From positions 1 to 11,939 of the forward strand of contig JBKQPR010000205.1 in NCBI GenBank assembly GCA_052144935.1: a stretch of 11,939 nucleotides of DNA, in the 5' to 3' direction. The position numbers and the translations under genes were made by a program. Of this stretch, positions 1-6,457 are shown in pieces. Below the pieces are notes generated by a model. The model was given only the letters and a program-made list of their open reading frames with translations, was not told the DNA's origin and did not search any database. The first letter of the stretch is position 1; every line of letters starts with the position of its first letter. The stretch is from JOPF133 sp052144935. GTDB lineage: Bacteria > Acidobacteriota > Terriglobia > Bryobacterales > Bryobacteraceae.

Positions 1-26
1 GAGAAAGGCAAGAAGAGTATTGTTTT

Positions 27-62
27 CTCCGCGCTTCCTCCGTTTTCTCCGTGTCTCCGCGG
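27..62. repeat. Low-complexity CTCCG-rich intergenic repeat
   Basis: Four copies of CTCCG occur at about 27, 38, 47 and 55, separated by T/C-rich linkers, ending in a CGCGGTGAAAA-like tail. The block is strongly pyrimidine-biased on this strand and lies upstream of the chosen start of the GAF-ANTAR gene. From memory, similar degenerate phrases (CTCCG/CTCTGCG units ending in GGTGAAAA) recur between genes in several GC-rich phyla. Function unknown. Although it can be read through in the frame of the next gene, I treat it as non-coding. Confidence 0.45.
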
Positions 63-117
63 TGAAAACTCCCCCCGGCCCTTCCCGCTACCCCATCCCC
101 TCCATAGAAATTTTGGA

Positions 118-147
118 TTGGACTCCCCTCCGATCGGTTCCTACACT
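118..147 (+). promoter_or_regulatory. Candidate sigma-70 type promoter for the GAF-ANTAR gene
   Basis: A TTGGAC hexamer (118-123) is followed after 18 bases by TACACT (142-147). Each is a fair match to TTGACA/TATAAT. Transcription would begin near 154, just before the ribosome binding site, giving a very short leader. This is a pattern match only. Confidence 0.4.
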
Positions 148-154
148 GAGATCT

Positions 155-162
155 AGGGAGGT
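155..162 (+). promoter_or_regulatory. Ribosome binding site that fixes the GTG start at 170
   Basis: AGGGAGGT (155-162) is a near-perfect Shine-Dalgarno sequence, 7 nt before GTG at 170. It decides the start of the GAF-ANTAR protein, because the same frame is open upstream to an ATG at 20 that lies in low-complexity DNA without a comparable site. Confidence 0.75.
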
Positions 163-169
163 AAATCCA

Positions 170-1405
170 GTGGCGGCAACCGAGGCAAGTAGCCAGATCG
201 CTTTACTCCACCAGATCAGTAACATTGTCAGTTCCGGTGTGGACTTGGAGAAGATGTTGCGGGAACTGATCGGGTTAGCCCTGGATGTGACCGACTGCGA
301 CGCCTGTTTGGTGTATCTGCTGGACCGCCACACCAACGAGATCGTATTGCGGGCGTCCCAGCAGCCGCACGCCCAGGAGATCGGCAACATCCGCATGAAA
401 ATGGGCGAGGGCATCACCGGTTGGGTGGCGGAGCACCGTTCCGTGGTGGCGCTCTCCTCCAACGCGGCGTCCGATGCGCGCTTCAAGAGGTTCCAGGCGC
501 TGCCGGAAGACACCTACGAAGCTTTTCTTTCGGTGCCGTTGATTGGCGACGGCGAGTTGATCGGCGTCATCAACATCCACCACCGCGCGCGCCACAAGCA
601 CACGCCCGACGAAATCGCCATGGTGAGTTTCATCGGCGAGCAGATGGGCGGCGCCTTCACCAAATCGTGGCTGGAGGCGCATTCCGCCGGAGCCACACGG
701 CGCATGGAAGCGCTGGCGGGCCTGGCCCGCACCATCGCCGAGCAGAATTATCTCGATAACATCCTGCAATCGATTTCCGAAATGGTGGCCGAGATCTTCG
801 ACGCTCCCGTATGCTCGATCATGCTGGTGGATGAGGATCGCCGCGAGCTGGTGATTTCGGCGGCGCGCTGCTCCTCGCCCGATTACCTGCACAAGATGCC
901 TCTGCGCATCGAGGATTCGCTGATCGGACGGGTGGTGCGGGAGGCCCGGCCGATCGTCATCCCCAATGTGCTCGAGGAGAAGCAGTACCGCTATCCCGAG
1001 CTGGCGCGGCGCGCCGGTCTGGCTTCGCTGCTCTCGGTGCCCTTGATCACTCGCGAGAGGGTGATCGGCACGATCAATATCTACACCCGCGACGTGCGGC
1101 ACTTTAGCGAGGATGAAGTGGGTTTCGTCAAAGTGGTGGCGGGCCAGGCGGCCATCGCGGCGGAAAACGCGCGGCTGATGTCGGAAGCGCTGGAGATGAA
1201 GCGGACGCTCGAAATCCGCAAGCTGGTGGAACGCGCCAAGGGTATCCTCCAGCACAAGCACGGGCTGACCGAAGAAGAGGCCTACCTGCGGCTGCGGAAC
1301 GAGAGCCGGCGCCTGCGGCGGCCCATGCGCGATCTGGCGGAGGCCGTGATTCTGGCCGACGATCTGGAAAAGCAGAAGAACGCACGAGCTACGGCCACCG
1401 CGTAG
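170..1405 (+). CDS. GAF-GAF-ANTAR domain regulator
   Basis: Cytoplasmic signalling protein of 411 aa. Residues ~10-165 and ~180-338 are two GAF domains: both show the LxSVPLI...LIGVINI-type strand pattern and ~160-residue length, with no histidine kinase or output enzyme after them. Residues ~342-400 are an ANTAR domain, recognised by the ERAKGILQHKHGLTEEEAY core and following LRLRNES/LAEAVI helices. ANTAR domains bind paired small RNA hairpins and prevent premature transcription termination, so the protein probably couples a small-molecule or redox signal sensed by GAF to antitermination. The ligand cannot be read from sequence. The GTG start is chosen from its Shine-Dalgarno; a longer form from 20 would add 50 residues of unlikely composition. 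A 160-nt gap with a terminator-like hairpin separates it from the next gene on the same strand. Domain calls are firm; RNA targets are inference. Confidence 0.9.
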   Translation: MAATEASSQIALLHQISNIVSSGVDLEKMLRELIGLALDVTDCDACLVYLLDRHTNEIVLRASQQPHAQEIGNIRMKMGEGITGWVAEHRSVVALSSNAASDARFKRFQALPEDTYEAFLSVPLIGDGELIGVINIHHRARHKHTPDEIAMVSFIGEQMGGAFTKSWLEAHSAGATRRMEALAGLARTIAEQNYLDNILQSISEMVAEIFDAPVCSIMLVDEDRRELVISAARCSSPDYLHKMPLRIEDSLIGRVVREARPIVIPNVLEEKQYRYPELARRAGLASLLSVPLITRERVIGTINIYTRDVRHFSEDEVGFVKVVAGQAAIAAENARLMSEALEMKRTLEIRKLVERAKGILQHKHGLTEEEAYLRLRNESRRLRRPMRDLAEAVILADDLEKQKNARATATA

Positions 1406-1520
1406 GAAGGCAGGACCAAAGTGGGGCGCCCATGCTGGCGGGGATCCCTCTCCGGGTGGCTTTTGCCCGCGGGCCGCGTGGTAATCGATCTATATAGTTC
1501 TAGTACCAGTCGCTAACCAG

Positions 1521-1550
1521 AGGCAACTATCGCTCGATGGGTTGCCTTTT
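1521..1550 (+). terminator. Rho-independent terminator-like hairpin ahead of the AAA+ ATPase gene
   Basis: AGGCAAC (1521-1527) pairs perfectly with GTTGCCT (1541-1547) and is followed by TTT at 1548-1550. The 13-nt loop can form a small inner ATC/GAT stem. It lies 116 nt after the GAF-ANTAR stop and only 14 nt before the GTG start of the ATPase. It may end the regulator transcript, or act as an attenuator in the leader of the ATPase. I see no convincing promoter between the hairpin and the ATPase start. Confidence 0.55.
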
Positions 1551-1564
1551 GTAAGCTGGAACGC

Positions 1565-3322
1565 GTGGGTACTTTAGATGCAGAACTACTAGGCCCGCAG
1601 GAACCCGAGTCGCTTGAGGAAACCGGTCTGCCCGAATCGCTCATTGAGCAACTCATCCTCAAGGTGCTGTACTTCCGGAGCGAACTCTACGGGCAGGACC
1701 TCTCCAACGCTATCGGCTTGCGCTTCAGCGTGATTGGCGACCTGGTGGAAGCGCTGAAGTTCCGCCATCATGTGCAGGTGAAGCGGTCCCTGGGGATGGG
1801 CAGCGTGGGTTCCGTTCTGGCGCTCACCGAAGCCGGCCGCGAACGCGCCCGCGAGTATCTGGAGGCTAACCAGTATGCCGGGCCGGCCCCCGTGCCGCTG
1901 ACGCAGTACAGCGAGATGGTGCGCCGGCAAAAGCCTCGCCAGGGGTGGATTAGCAAAGAGGCGCTGGCCAGGGCGTTCCGCGGCATGGTCATGACGGAAC
2001 GCGTGCTGGCGCAAGTCGGTCCCGCCGTCAGCGCATCCAACTCTCTGCTGCTGTACGGCAAACCCGGCGACGGCAAGACGTTCCTGATCGAGTCGCTCAA
2101 CAACCTCGACACGGCCCCCATTTTTCTGCCGCATGCCCTGGAATGCCAGGGCAACATCGTGCAGCTTTTCGACCCCATCTATCACTTCCCGATCGAGGAG
2201 CAGCGGCCGGCTCCCACGAGCATTGCGGTAGAGCGTTCCGCGTTCGACCGGCGTTGGATCAAGTGCCGGCGGCCCTTCATCGTGACCGGCGGCGAGCTTT
2301 CGCTCGACATGCTGGACTTGCAATACAACCACACCTCCAAGATCTACGAAGCGCCGTTCCAGTTGAAGGCCAACAACGGCATGTACCTGATCGACGATTT
2401 CGGCCGCCAGCGCGCCACGCCGGCCGAGGTCCTGAACCGCTGGATCGTCCCCATGGAGCGGAGGGTCGATTACCTGAGTTTCCTGACCGGCGGGAAGATG
2501 AGCGTGCCGTTTGAGACTTTCCTGGTGTTCTCCACCAACCTCAACCCGGACAGCCTGGGCGATGAAGCCTTCCTGCGCCGCATCCAGTACAAGCTCCTGC
2601 TACGCGGCCCGGCGGAGAACGAATTCGTGCGCATCTTCGAGACCTTCTGCTCGTCGCACAACCTGGCCTGCTCGCGAGAGATGATCGGGCGGTTCATCGA
2701 GCGGCACTACAGGCATAGCGGGAAGGCCTTGCGCCGCTGCCATCCGCGCGATGTGCTGACGCACGCGCTCAACCTGATGCACTTCGAGAAGCTGCCGCTG
2801 GCGCTGACCGACCCCATACTCGAGCGCGCGTTTGAGAGCTGCTTCCTGCAGGAAGCGCCGGATACGCCGGTGGCCGAAGCGGCGCTGCTGCCGGTGGCCG
2901 TGCAATCGTGCGCCGATTTCTGGGACGACCGCCTCACCCCGATCACTACCGTGTTCGGCGGGCTGGTGTTCGCGGCCGGGTACCGCGACCGGATCAGCGG
3001 CAGGTACCAGGAGGCGGAGAGCGCGCAGAGCTACGGCGAGGCCGAAACGCACCGCGTACTGGCGCGTCTGCACGCGCGCGCATTTACCGAATGGATGGGC
3101 CTGACGCCCACGCAGCAGAGCCGCGACCTGGCGCTGTACCTGGTCTCCAAAGACTCCAACGGGCTGAAGCTGTCCGCGGGGCCGCGCGCACTGGCCAACC
3201 AGTTGGCGCCCATCGGAGCCTCCCAGGAGGATGTCGACCGGTTTGCCGGCTGCCTGGCCGCGGTGCTGGCGCCGTCATCGGCGCCGGCCGACGTCGTGGA
3301 GCCCATGGAGCGCATCGCGTAA
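1565..3322 (+). CDS. Winged-helix/AAA+ ATPase of unassigned function
   Basis: 585 aa, soluble. Residues ~23-105 look like a winged-helix DNA-binding-like domain (helical stretch LIEQLILKVLYF, then LTEAGRERAREYL), followed by the linker motif GPAPVPLTQY. Residues ~135-400 are an AAA+ core: Walker A GKPGDGKT (165-172), Walker B MYLIDDFG (273-280), sensor-1 like FSTN (322-325), an arginine-finger-like FLRRI (336-340) and a sensor-2 like CHPRD (392-396). Residues ~430-585 are a helical tail I cannot place. The WH-plus-AAA+ layout suggests an ATP-driven remodeller or regulator working with a partner; I cannot name the substrate. Start is GTG at 1565, with only a weak GGA upstream and an in-frame stop at 1514. 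It follows the ANTAR regulator on the same strand and ends 48 bp inside the opposite-strand membrane gene. Confidence 0.85.
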   Translation: MGTLDAELLGPQEPESLEETGLPESLIEQLILKVLYFRSELYGQDLSNAIGLRFSVIGDLVEALKFRHHVQVKRSLGMGSVGSVLALTEAGRERAREYLEANQYAGPAPVPLTQYSEMVRRQKPRQGWISKEALARAFRGMVMTERVLAQVGPAVSASNSLLLYGKPGDGKTFLIESLNNLDTAPIFLPHALECQGNIVQLFDPIYHFPIEEQRPAPTSIAVERSAFDRRWIKCRRPFIVTGGELSLDMLDLQYNHTSKIYEAPFQLKANNGMYLIDDFGRQRATPAEVLNRWIVPMERRVDYLSFLTGGKMSVPFETFLVFSTNLNPDSLGDEAFLRRIQYKLLLRGPAENEFVRIFETFCSSHNLACSREMIGRFIERHYRHSGKALRRCHPRDVLTHALNLMHFEKLPLALTDPILERAFESCFLQEAPDTPVAEAALLPVAVQSCADFWDDRLTPITTVFGGLVFAAGYRDRISGRYQEAESAQSYGEAETHRVLARLHARAFTEWMGLTPTQQSRDLALYLVSKDSNGLKLSAGPRALANQLAPIGASQEDVDRFAGCLAAVLAPSSAPADVVEPMERIA

Positions 3323-4294
3323 GACCTGCTCGAAGCGGAGTCGGCTTCGGGCAGCCCGGAATCCGCCACCGGCTTTGGCCTCCCGGTATTCGTAGGCCAA
3401 CCGGCTTACCGTGCCGATGAATAATAGGCCGCCGAGATAAGCCGGAGCCAGATGAACAGGATCGGTATATCCGATCGCCGGATGCACACCGATCGCCGCG
3501 CCGAATCCCGCCAGACCCATCAGCGTAACGATCTGCACGAGGCTCTTGGTAATCGGCGCGTGCCGGGCAATGAAGAACAGGGTGATGCCCGTATTAAAAA
3601 GTCCCCCGCCAAATCCCGCGCGGTCATGGGCGATCACCGGAACCAGCCGCGGAGAAATGCCCTGAAGATCCGCCCGCGTCATGTGCATGAACGTGAGGTC
3701 CTGTGGAACGAATACGCTGGTCATCCCGACGATCATGATGGTGGCGCCGGCAGCGATCATCCCGGCGGCGAGGAATAGCAGCCCCGATCGTCCCAAACTG
3801 AGCGGCTGTCCGGGACGCCACGCATCCCGCCAATCGATCCTGACCGGCCGCGCCCGCCACACACCCGCGGCGTATACAGGCAGCAGAAAGAGGGTCGCGA
3901 TTCCATGCCAGGTGTCCAGGTAACCGTAGCTCAAATAGGACAAAAAACTGGCAAATCCACAGACCCCGGAGATGCAGAATGCCCACCAGGCCCATCGCTC
4001 GCCGGCGCGCAGCGGGAACTCCGCCAGGAACCAATATGCAAAACCGATGGCCAGCAGCGTGCCGCCAAATGCCACCCGGTCGTGAAACATAAAGTACACC
4101 ACGCGGAGATTGGCCGTCCGAGCCAGGTCCTGGGCATCGAAGCCCAACGCGTGCACATCCTGGGGCAGGAAATAACCCGTCAGAGATTGAAGAATCGCGA
4201 AGCCCCCGCTCAGGACCAGTACGAAGCCGGTTAGCGACAGCAGAAAGCGGCCGTTGGAAAGCAGCGCCTCCAGGATGCCGCGGTCATCGCGCAT
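3275..4294 (-). CDS. Eight-helix membrane protein with an internal duplication
   Basis: Integral membrane protein of 339 aa from ATG at 4294; family not recognised. The chain is two copies of a ~152-residue unit. FLPQD (42-46), HDR (71-73) and GYLDTWH (124-130) of the first half recur as FVPQD (195-199), HDR (223-225) and GYTDPVH (275-281) of the second. Each unit has about four hydrophobic segments: one before the PQD motif, one just after HDR..FGG, one before GYxDxxH and one after it. The paired, regularly spaced His and Asp residues suggest a metal, haem or proton site made by both halves, but that is inference. A TTG at 4339 would add 15 residues but its leader runs into the inverted repeat. 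The 3' end overlaps the convergent ATPase gene by 48 bp. The C-terminal tail (~305-339) is Arg-rich and cytoplasmic in style. Confidence 0.8.
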   Translation of the reverse strand: MRDDRGILEALLSNGRFLLSLTGFVLVLSGGFAILQSLTGYFLPQDVHALGFDAQDLARTANLRVVYFMFHDRVAFGGTLLAIGFAYWFLAEFPLRAGERWAWWAFCISGVCGFASFLSYLSYGYLDTWHGIATLFLLPVYAAGVWRARPVRIDWRDAWRPGQPLSLGRSGLLFLAAGMIAAGATIMIVGMTSVFVPQDLTFMHMTRADLQGISPRLVPVIAHDRAGFGGGLFNTGITLFFIARHAPITKSLVQIVTLMGLAGFGAAIGVHPAIGYTDPVHLAPAYLGGLLFIGTVSRLAYEYREAKAGGGFRAARSRLRFEQVLRDALHGLHDVGRRR

Positions 4295-4346
4295 GACTTT
4301 CACGATAACTAAGCCGCTGCCGGGAAACAACCGATTCAATCGCTGG

Positions 4347-4409
4347 TAACCGCTCCCTTCGGTCGCGGCTCCGACGCGCTTTCAGAGCCGCGACCGAAGG
4401 GAGCGGTTA
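4347..4409. repeat. Perfect 25-bp inverted repeat (REP-like palindrome)
   Basis: Bases 4347-4371 are the exact reverse complement of 4385-4409, with a 13-nt loop (4372-4384). The arm contains CTCCCTTCGGTCGCGG. As RNA this forms a very stable hairpin on either strand. It lies between the CDGSH gene and the start of the membrane-protein gene, both on the minus strand, so it could cap or terminate the first transcript or sit in the leader of the second. From memory, a closely similar GACCG..GGGAGCGGT phrase is dispersed many times in Solibacter-type genomes, which would make it a REP/REPIN element. Confidence 0.85.
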
Positions 4410-4448
4410 TCCCGCCACCGGGCTTCCTTGCTGACGCTGGCATAGCGC

Positions 4449-4476
4449 AGTATGCGGTCTTTGGCGACTTGGCCAA
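4449..4476 (-). promoter_or_regulatory. Candidate promoter for the duplicated membrane protein
   Basis: On the minus strand TTGGCC (4476-4471) is followed after 16 bases by CATACT (4454-4449). Both are moderate matches to -35 and -10 boxes. Transcripts would carry the 25-bp hairpin at 4347-4409 in their leader. Weak evidence. Confidence 0.3.
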
Positions 4477-4534
4477 TCGAATGGCTACCCGGCTGCCGAT
4501 CGAATGGCTCCAAAGAATCAGACACTTTGGAACT

Positions 4535-4768
4535 TTAGCCGATCTTGGGTTTGGGTGGAGGCAACTCGCGGGCGGTGACGGTATCGCTGAAGCCCATGAT
4601 GTTGTGACTGCCGTCGCAAAATGGCTTGTTGGCCGAGTGGCCGCAACGGCACAGCGAGATGACCGTGCGGCCGGCCAGTCCAAAGGCCGCGCCGGTGGGG
4701 TCGCAAATCTCAAATTCGCCCTCCAAACGGAGGGGCCCGTTGTTCAACGGAGTGATTTTGATGGACAT
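4535..4768 (-). CDS. CDGSH-type iron-sulfur protein
   Basis: Small soluble protein of 77 aa. The motif CRCGHSANKPFCDGSH gives the three Cys and one His (residues 40, 42, 51 and 55 from the ATG start) that bind a labile [2Fe-2S] cluster in the CDGSH/mitoNEET superfamily. The N-terminal part (MSIKITPLNNGPLRLEGEF) is the short beta-strand lead typical of bacterial single-CDGSH proteins. The role is usually electron or cluster transfer, or redox sensing; the partner is unknown. The ATG at 4768 is preferred because the family N-terminus begins there; a GTG at 4786 would add six residues. Neither has a good Shine-Dalgarno. It is upstream of, and on the same strand as, the duplicated membrane protein, but 240 nt and a strong palindrome separate them, so they need not be co-transcribed. 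Confidence 0.9.
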   Translation of the reverse strand: MSIKITPLNNGPLRLEGEFEICDPTGAAFGLAGRTVISLCRCGHSANKPFCDGSHNIMGFSDTVTARELPPPKPKIG

Positions 4769-5132
4769 CAGAATGGATGGTAGCACGGGCTGGGCGTTTG
4801 AAGCTCCGGGGCGATTGACAGGGAGGTACCCCCTGGGCCGGCGCCTTCAGGGCTCGGACTCCGTCCCCGCACGGTCCGCACGTAAGGATATGCAAGCCTT
4901 CGGCAAAGCGATGAAATAAGGAGCGGGCGGATGGTGTACTCTTGCCGCCCCTTTTCGCTGCGTGTTGTATACTGAGCCAAACTCAAGGATCCGGATGGCC
5001 CTCGCGGGACTTTTCCTCGGGGGGTCGCATTTGATGTGGTGACATGGGCTGGACGATCTTCCTCCCGAGCCGACCTTTCCCTTTCGCGGCGGGTCGGAGA
5101 CCGTCCGCCGGAGTTGAACGAGGGGTCCCGCT
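4769..5132. other. Non-coding gap between divergent genes
   Basis: About 360 bases without a supportable gene. It holds the upstream region of the CDGSH gene (minus) and of the DUF3592 gene (plus). Visible details: an isolated TTGACA at 4815-4820 with no matching -10, a CCGCACG direct repeat separated by 2 nt near 4870-4885, and a -10-like TATACT at 4968-4973. The block 4860-4920, ending in AAAGCGATGAAATAA, resembles to my memory a dispersed non-coding sequence of Solibacter-like genomes, but I cannot confirm this. The frames open across it have unnatural composition and I do not call them genes. Confidence 0.5.
4942..4973 (+). promoter_or_regulatory. Weak candidate promoter for the DUF3592 gene
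   Basis: TTGCCG (4942-4947) and TATACT (4968-4973) are separated by 20 bases, longer than the usual 16-18. The -10 is good and the spacing poor. If real, it leaves a leader of about 150 nt before the TTG at 5133. Confidence 0.3.
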
Positions 5133-6233
5133 TTGAACGAGAGAGAGAAGCACCCAGGCGACCGGCCACCGCATGAGGGAGTCACCGCTCCGCGAAACGC
5201 AGGGAGACCGGAGCGCGGCCAACCGATTGCGAAAAAGGTCCCCTTATGGACCAGATTATTGAGCAAGCTGTTTGTGGGGATTTGGATCGCGGTGGGCTTG
5301 TTCTTTCTCGGGAGCGGGGTTTTGCTGGGCCTCGGCCAATTCGCCGTCGTGACGTCGTGGCCGGCCGCGGAGGCCGAGGTCACCAACAGCCAAGTGCTTT
5401 ACCAGGACGGCAACTACCAGCCGGAAGCCGGGTTTCGCTACACGGTGCGCGGGAGGGACTTTGTTTCCAAGGCGGTGCTCGCGACCGGCACGAGCAGCTA
5501 TCCTCACGCGAAGGGGCTGGCGGACCGCTACTCTCCGGGAACCCGGCACGCGATCCGCTACGATCCCCGGCACCCCGAAGAGATCGTCGCCAATGCCGCT
5601 TACACGCTGGATTTCTTTCGGCAGCCTTTCCTGGCGTTTGGAATGGGGGGGATCGTCCTCTTGCTTGCGTGGCGGCTCTTTTTCCGGACCCGGGCGCCGG
5701 CGAGAAAGCTCGCCCCATCTCAGACCTGGAGGCTCGCCGGTGGTTTTATCGCGGCGCTGGGGATTCTCTTTTTCTCGATAGGAAGTTGGAAGGCCTACTC
5801 GGATTACAGGGTCGTGAAGACCTGGCTGGCGGCCGATGCGCAGGTCGCGGGCAACCGGGTTCGGCAGTATCGCAGGTCCAGCTCCAAGAATACCTCCACC
5901 GAGGTCTACGAGGTGACCGTCGAATTCCGCTATGCGGTGGAGGGAAAGGAGTTTGTCAGCCCGTCGTCAGAGGAATTCAGCTCGCCCGGAGACTCCCGGC
6001 AGGCGCGCGCGCAGTACGCGCCGGGGACCCGGCATGAAATCCGCTACAACCCCGGCGATCCGAACGACATTCGCTTCAATGTGCGTCCGGAGGATTTCAG
6101 CATTGCGATGGAGTGCATCTTCCCGGGGATGGGGTTGCTCTTTGCCGGGATCGGCGCGACGGTTCTCTATGCGTCGCGCCCAAAGCCAGCCAAACTCGCC
6201 GTCCCGCCAGGAGTGCACCGGCCATCGTCTTAG
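5133..6233 (+). CDS. Membrane protein with two DUF3592-like domains
   Basis: 366 aa. Order: a charged 40-residue N-terminus, a membrane helix (~48-72), an outer beta-rich domain (~76-152), two helices (~168-184 and ~201-219), a second beta-rich domain (~231-314), and a last helix (~328-347). The two soluble domains are copies: W..AEAEV...FRYTVRG..F..YSPGTRHAIRYDP versus W..ADAQV...FRYAVEG..F..YAPGTRHEIRYNP, 162 residues apart. This pattern fits DUF3592, a family of unknown function with a compact beta domain next to membrane helices. The TTG start is supported by AGGGG at 5121-5125, 7 nt upstream, with an in-frame stop just before it. It stands alone between non-coding stretches, so context gives no role. 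Family call is from pattern; function is unknown. Confidence 0.82.
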   Translation: MNEREKHPGDRPPHEGVTAPRNAGRPERGQPIAKKVPLWTRLLSKLFVGIWIAVGLFFLGSGVLLGLGQFAVVTSWPAAEAEVTNSQVLYQDGNYQPEAGFRYTVRGRDFVSKAVLATGTSSYPHAKGLADRYSPGTRHAIRYDPRHPEEIVANAAYTLDFFRQPFLAFGMGGIVLLLAWRLFFRTRAPARKLAPSQTWRLAGGFIAALGILFFSIGSWKAYSDYRVVKTWLAADAQVAGNRVRQYRRSSSKNTSTEVYEVTVEFRYAVEGKEFVSPSSEEFSSPGDSRQARAQYAPGTRHEIRYNPGDPNDIRFNVRPEDFSIAMECIFPGMGLLFAGIGATVLYASRPKPAKLAVPPGVHRPSS

Positions 6234-6295
6234 CAGGAGGGCGAGGGTGTATTTTTTGCCGCCTTCGTATCGTCGCAAGAACGCCAGAAGAGCCG

Positions 6296-6324
6296 CCTTC
6301 GTTCGCGTCCTTCGTTCGCGTCCT
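6296..6324. repeat. 13-bp tandem repeat, 2.2 copies
   Basis: CCTTCGTTCGCGT occurs at 6296-6308 and again at 6309-6321, with the next CCT following. It ends at the -35 box of the candidate promoter at 6324-6352. It could be chance slippage or a pair of binding half-sites. Confidence 0.7.
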
Positions 6325-6352
6325 CGACAAATGGCAAGCCATTTGCTATGCT
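6324..6352 (+). promoter_or_regulatory. Promoter with an operator-like palindrome in its spacer
   Basis: TCGACA (6324-6329) is followed after 17 bases by TATGCT (6347-6352), which also has an extended -10 TGC just before it. Filling the spacer is CAAATGGCAAGCCATTTG (6328-6345), a perfect inverted repeat with 8-bp arms and a 2-bp centre. That placement is typical of a repressor or spacer-twisting activator site. It would drive the Tudor-like/cold-shock gene pair from about 6359, leaving a leader of about 100 nt. Confidence 0.5.
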
Positions 6353-6457
6353 ATCTGCTAGATCCAACGTGGTACTGCTGCCCGAACATCTTATCTCCCT
6401 GTCGCCGGTATCGAATCCCCCAGCAATCCATCCGAGGAGCAAAGTCTAGCAAAATCT

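Noticed and set aside
20..169. N-terminal extension of the GAF-ANTAR protein from ATG at 20
   Set aside because: The DNA is low-complexity and Pro/Arg-rich in translation, while GTG at 170 has a near-perfect Shine-Dalgarno 7 nt upstream.
275..1261. 328-aa minus-strand frame opposite the GAF-ANTAR gene
   Set aside because: Shadow frame; the plus strand encodes clear GAF and ANTAR motifs.
1421..1470. ANTAR target RNA (tandem hexaloop hairpins)
   Set aside because: CGCC-CATGCT-GGCG (1427-1440) makes a hexaloop with G at position 4 but C rather than A at position 1, and no second hexaloop hairpin follows.
4336..4713. 125-aa minus-strand frame overlapping the CDGSH gene and the palindrome
   Set aside because: It crosses the 25-bp inverted repeat and is out of frame with the CDGSH gene; its tail is just the repeat translated.
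6234..6457. Coding sequence across the gap before the Tudor-like gene
   Set aside because: Open frames there are short or run out of the DUF3592 gene in the wrong frame; repeats and a promoter-like site explain the stretch better.
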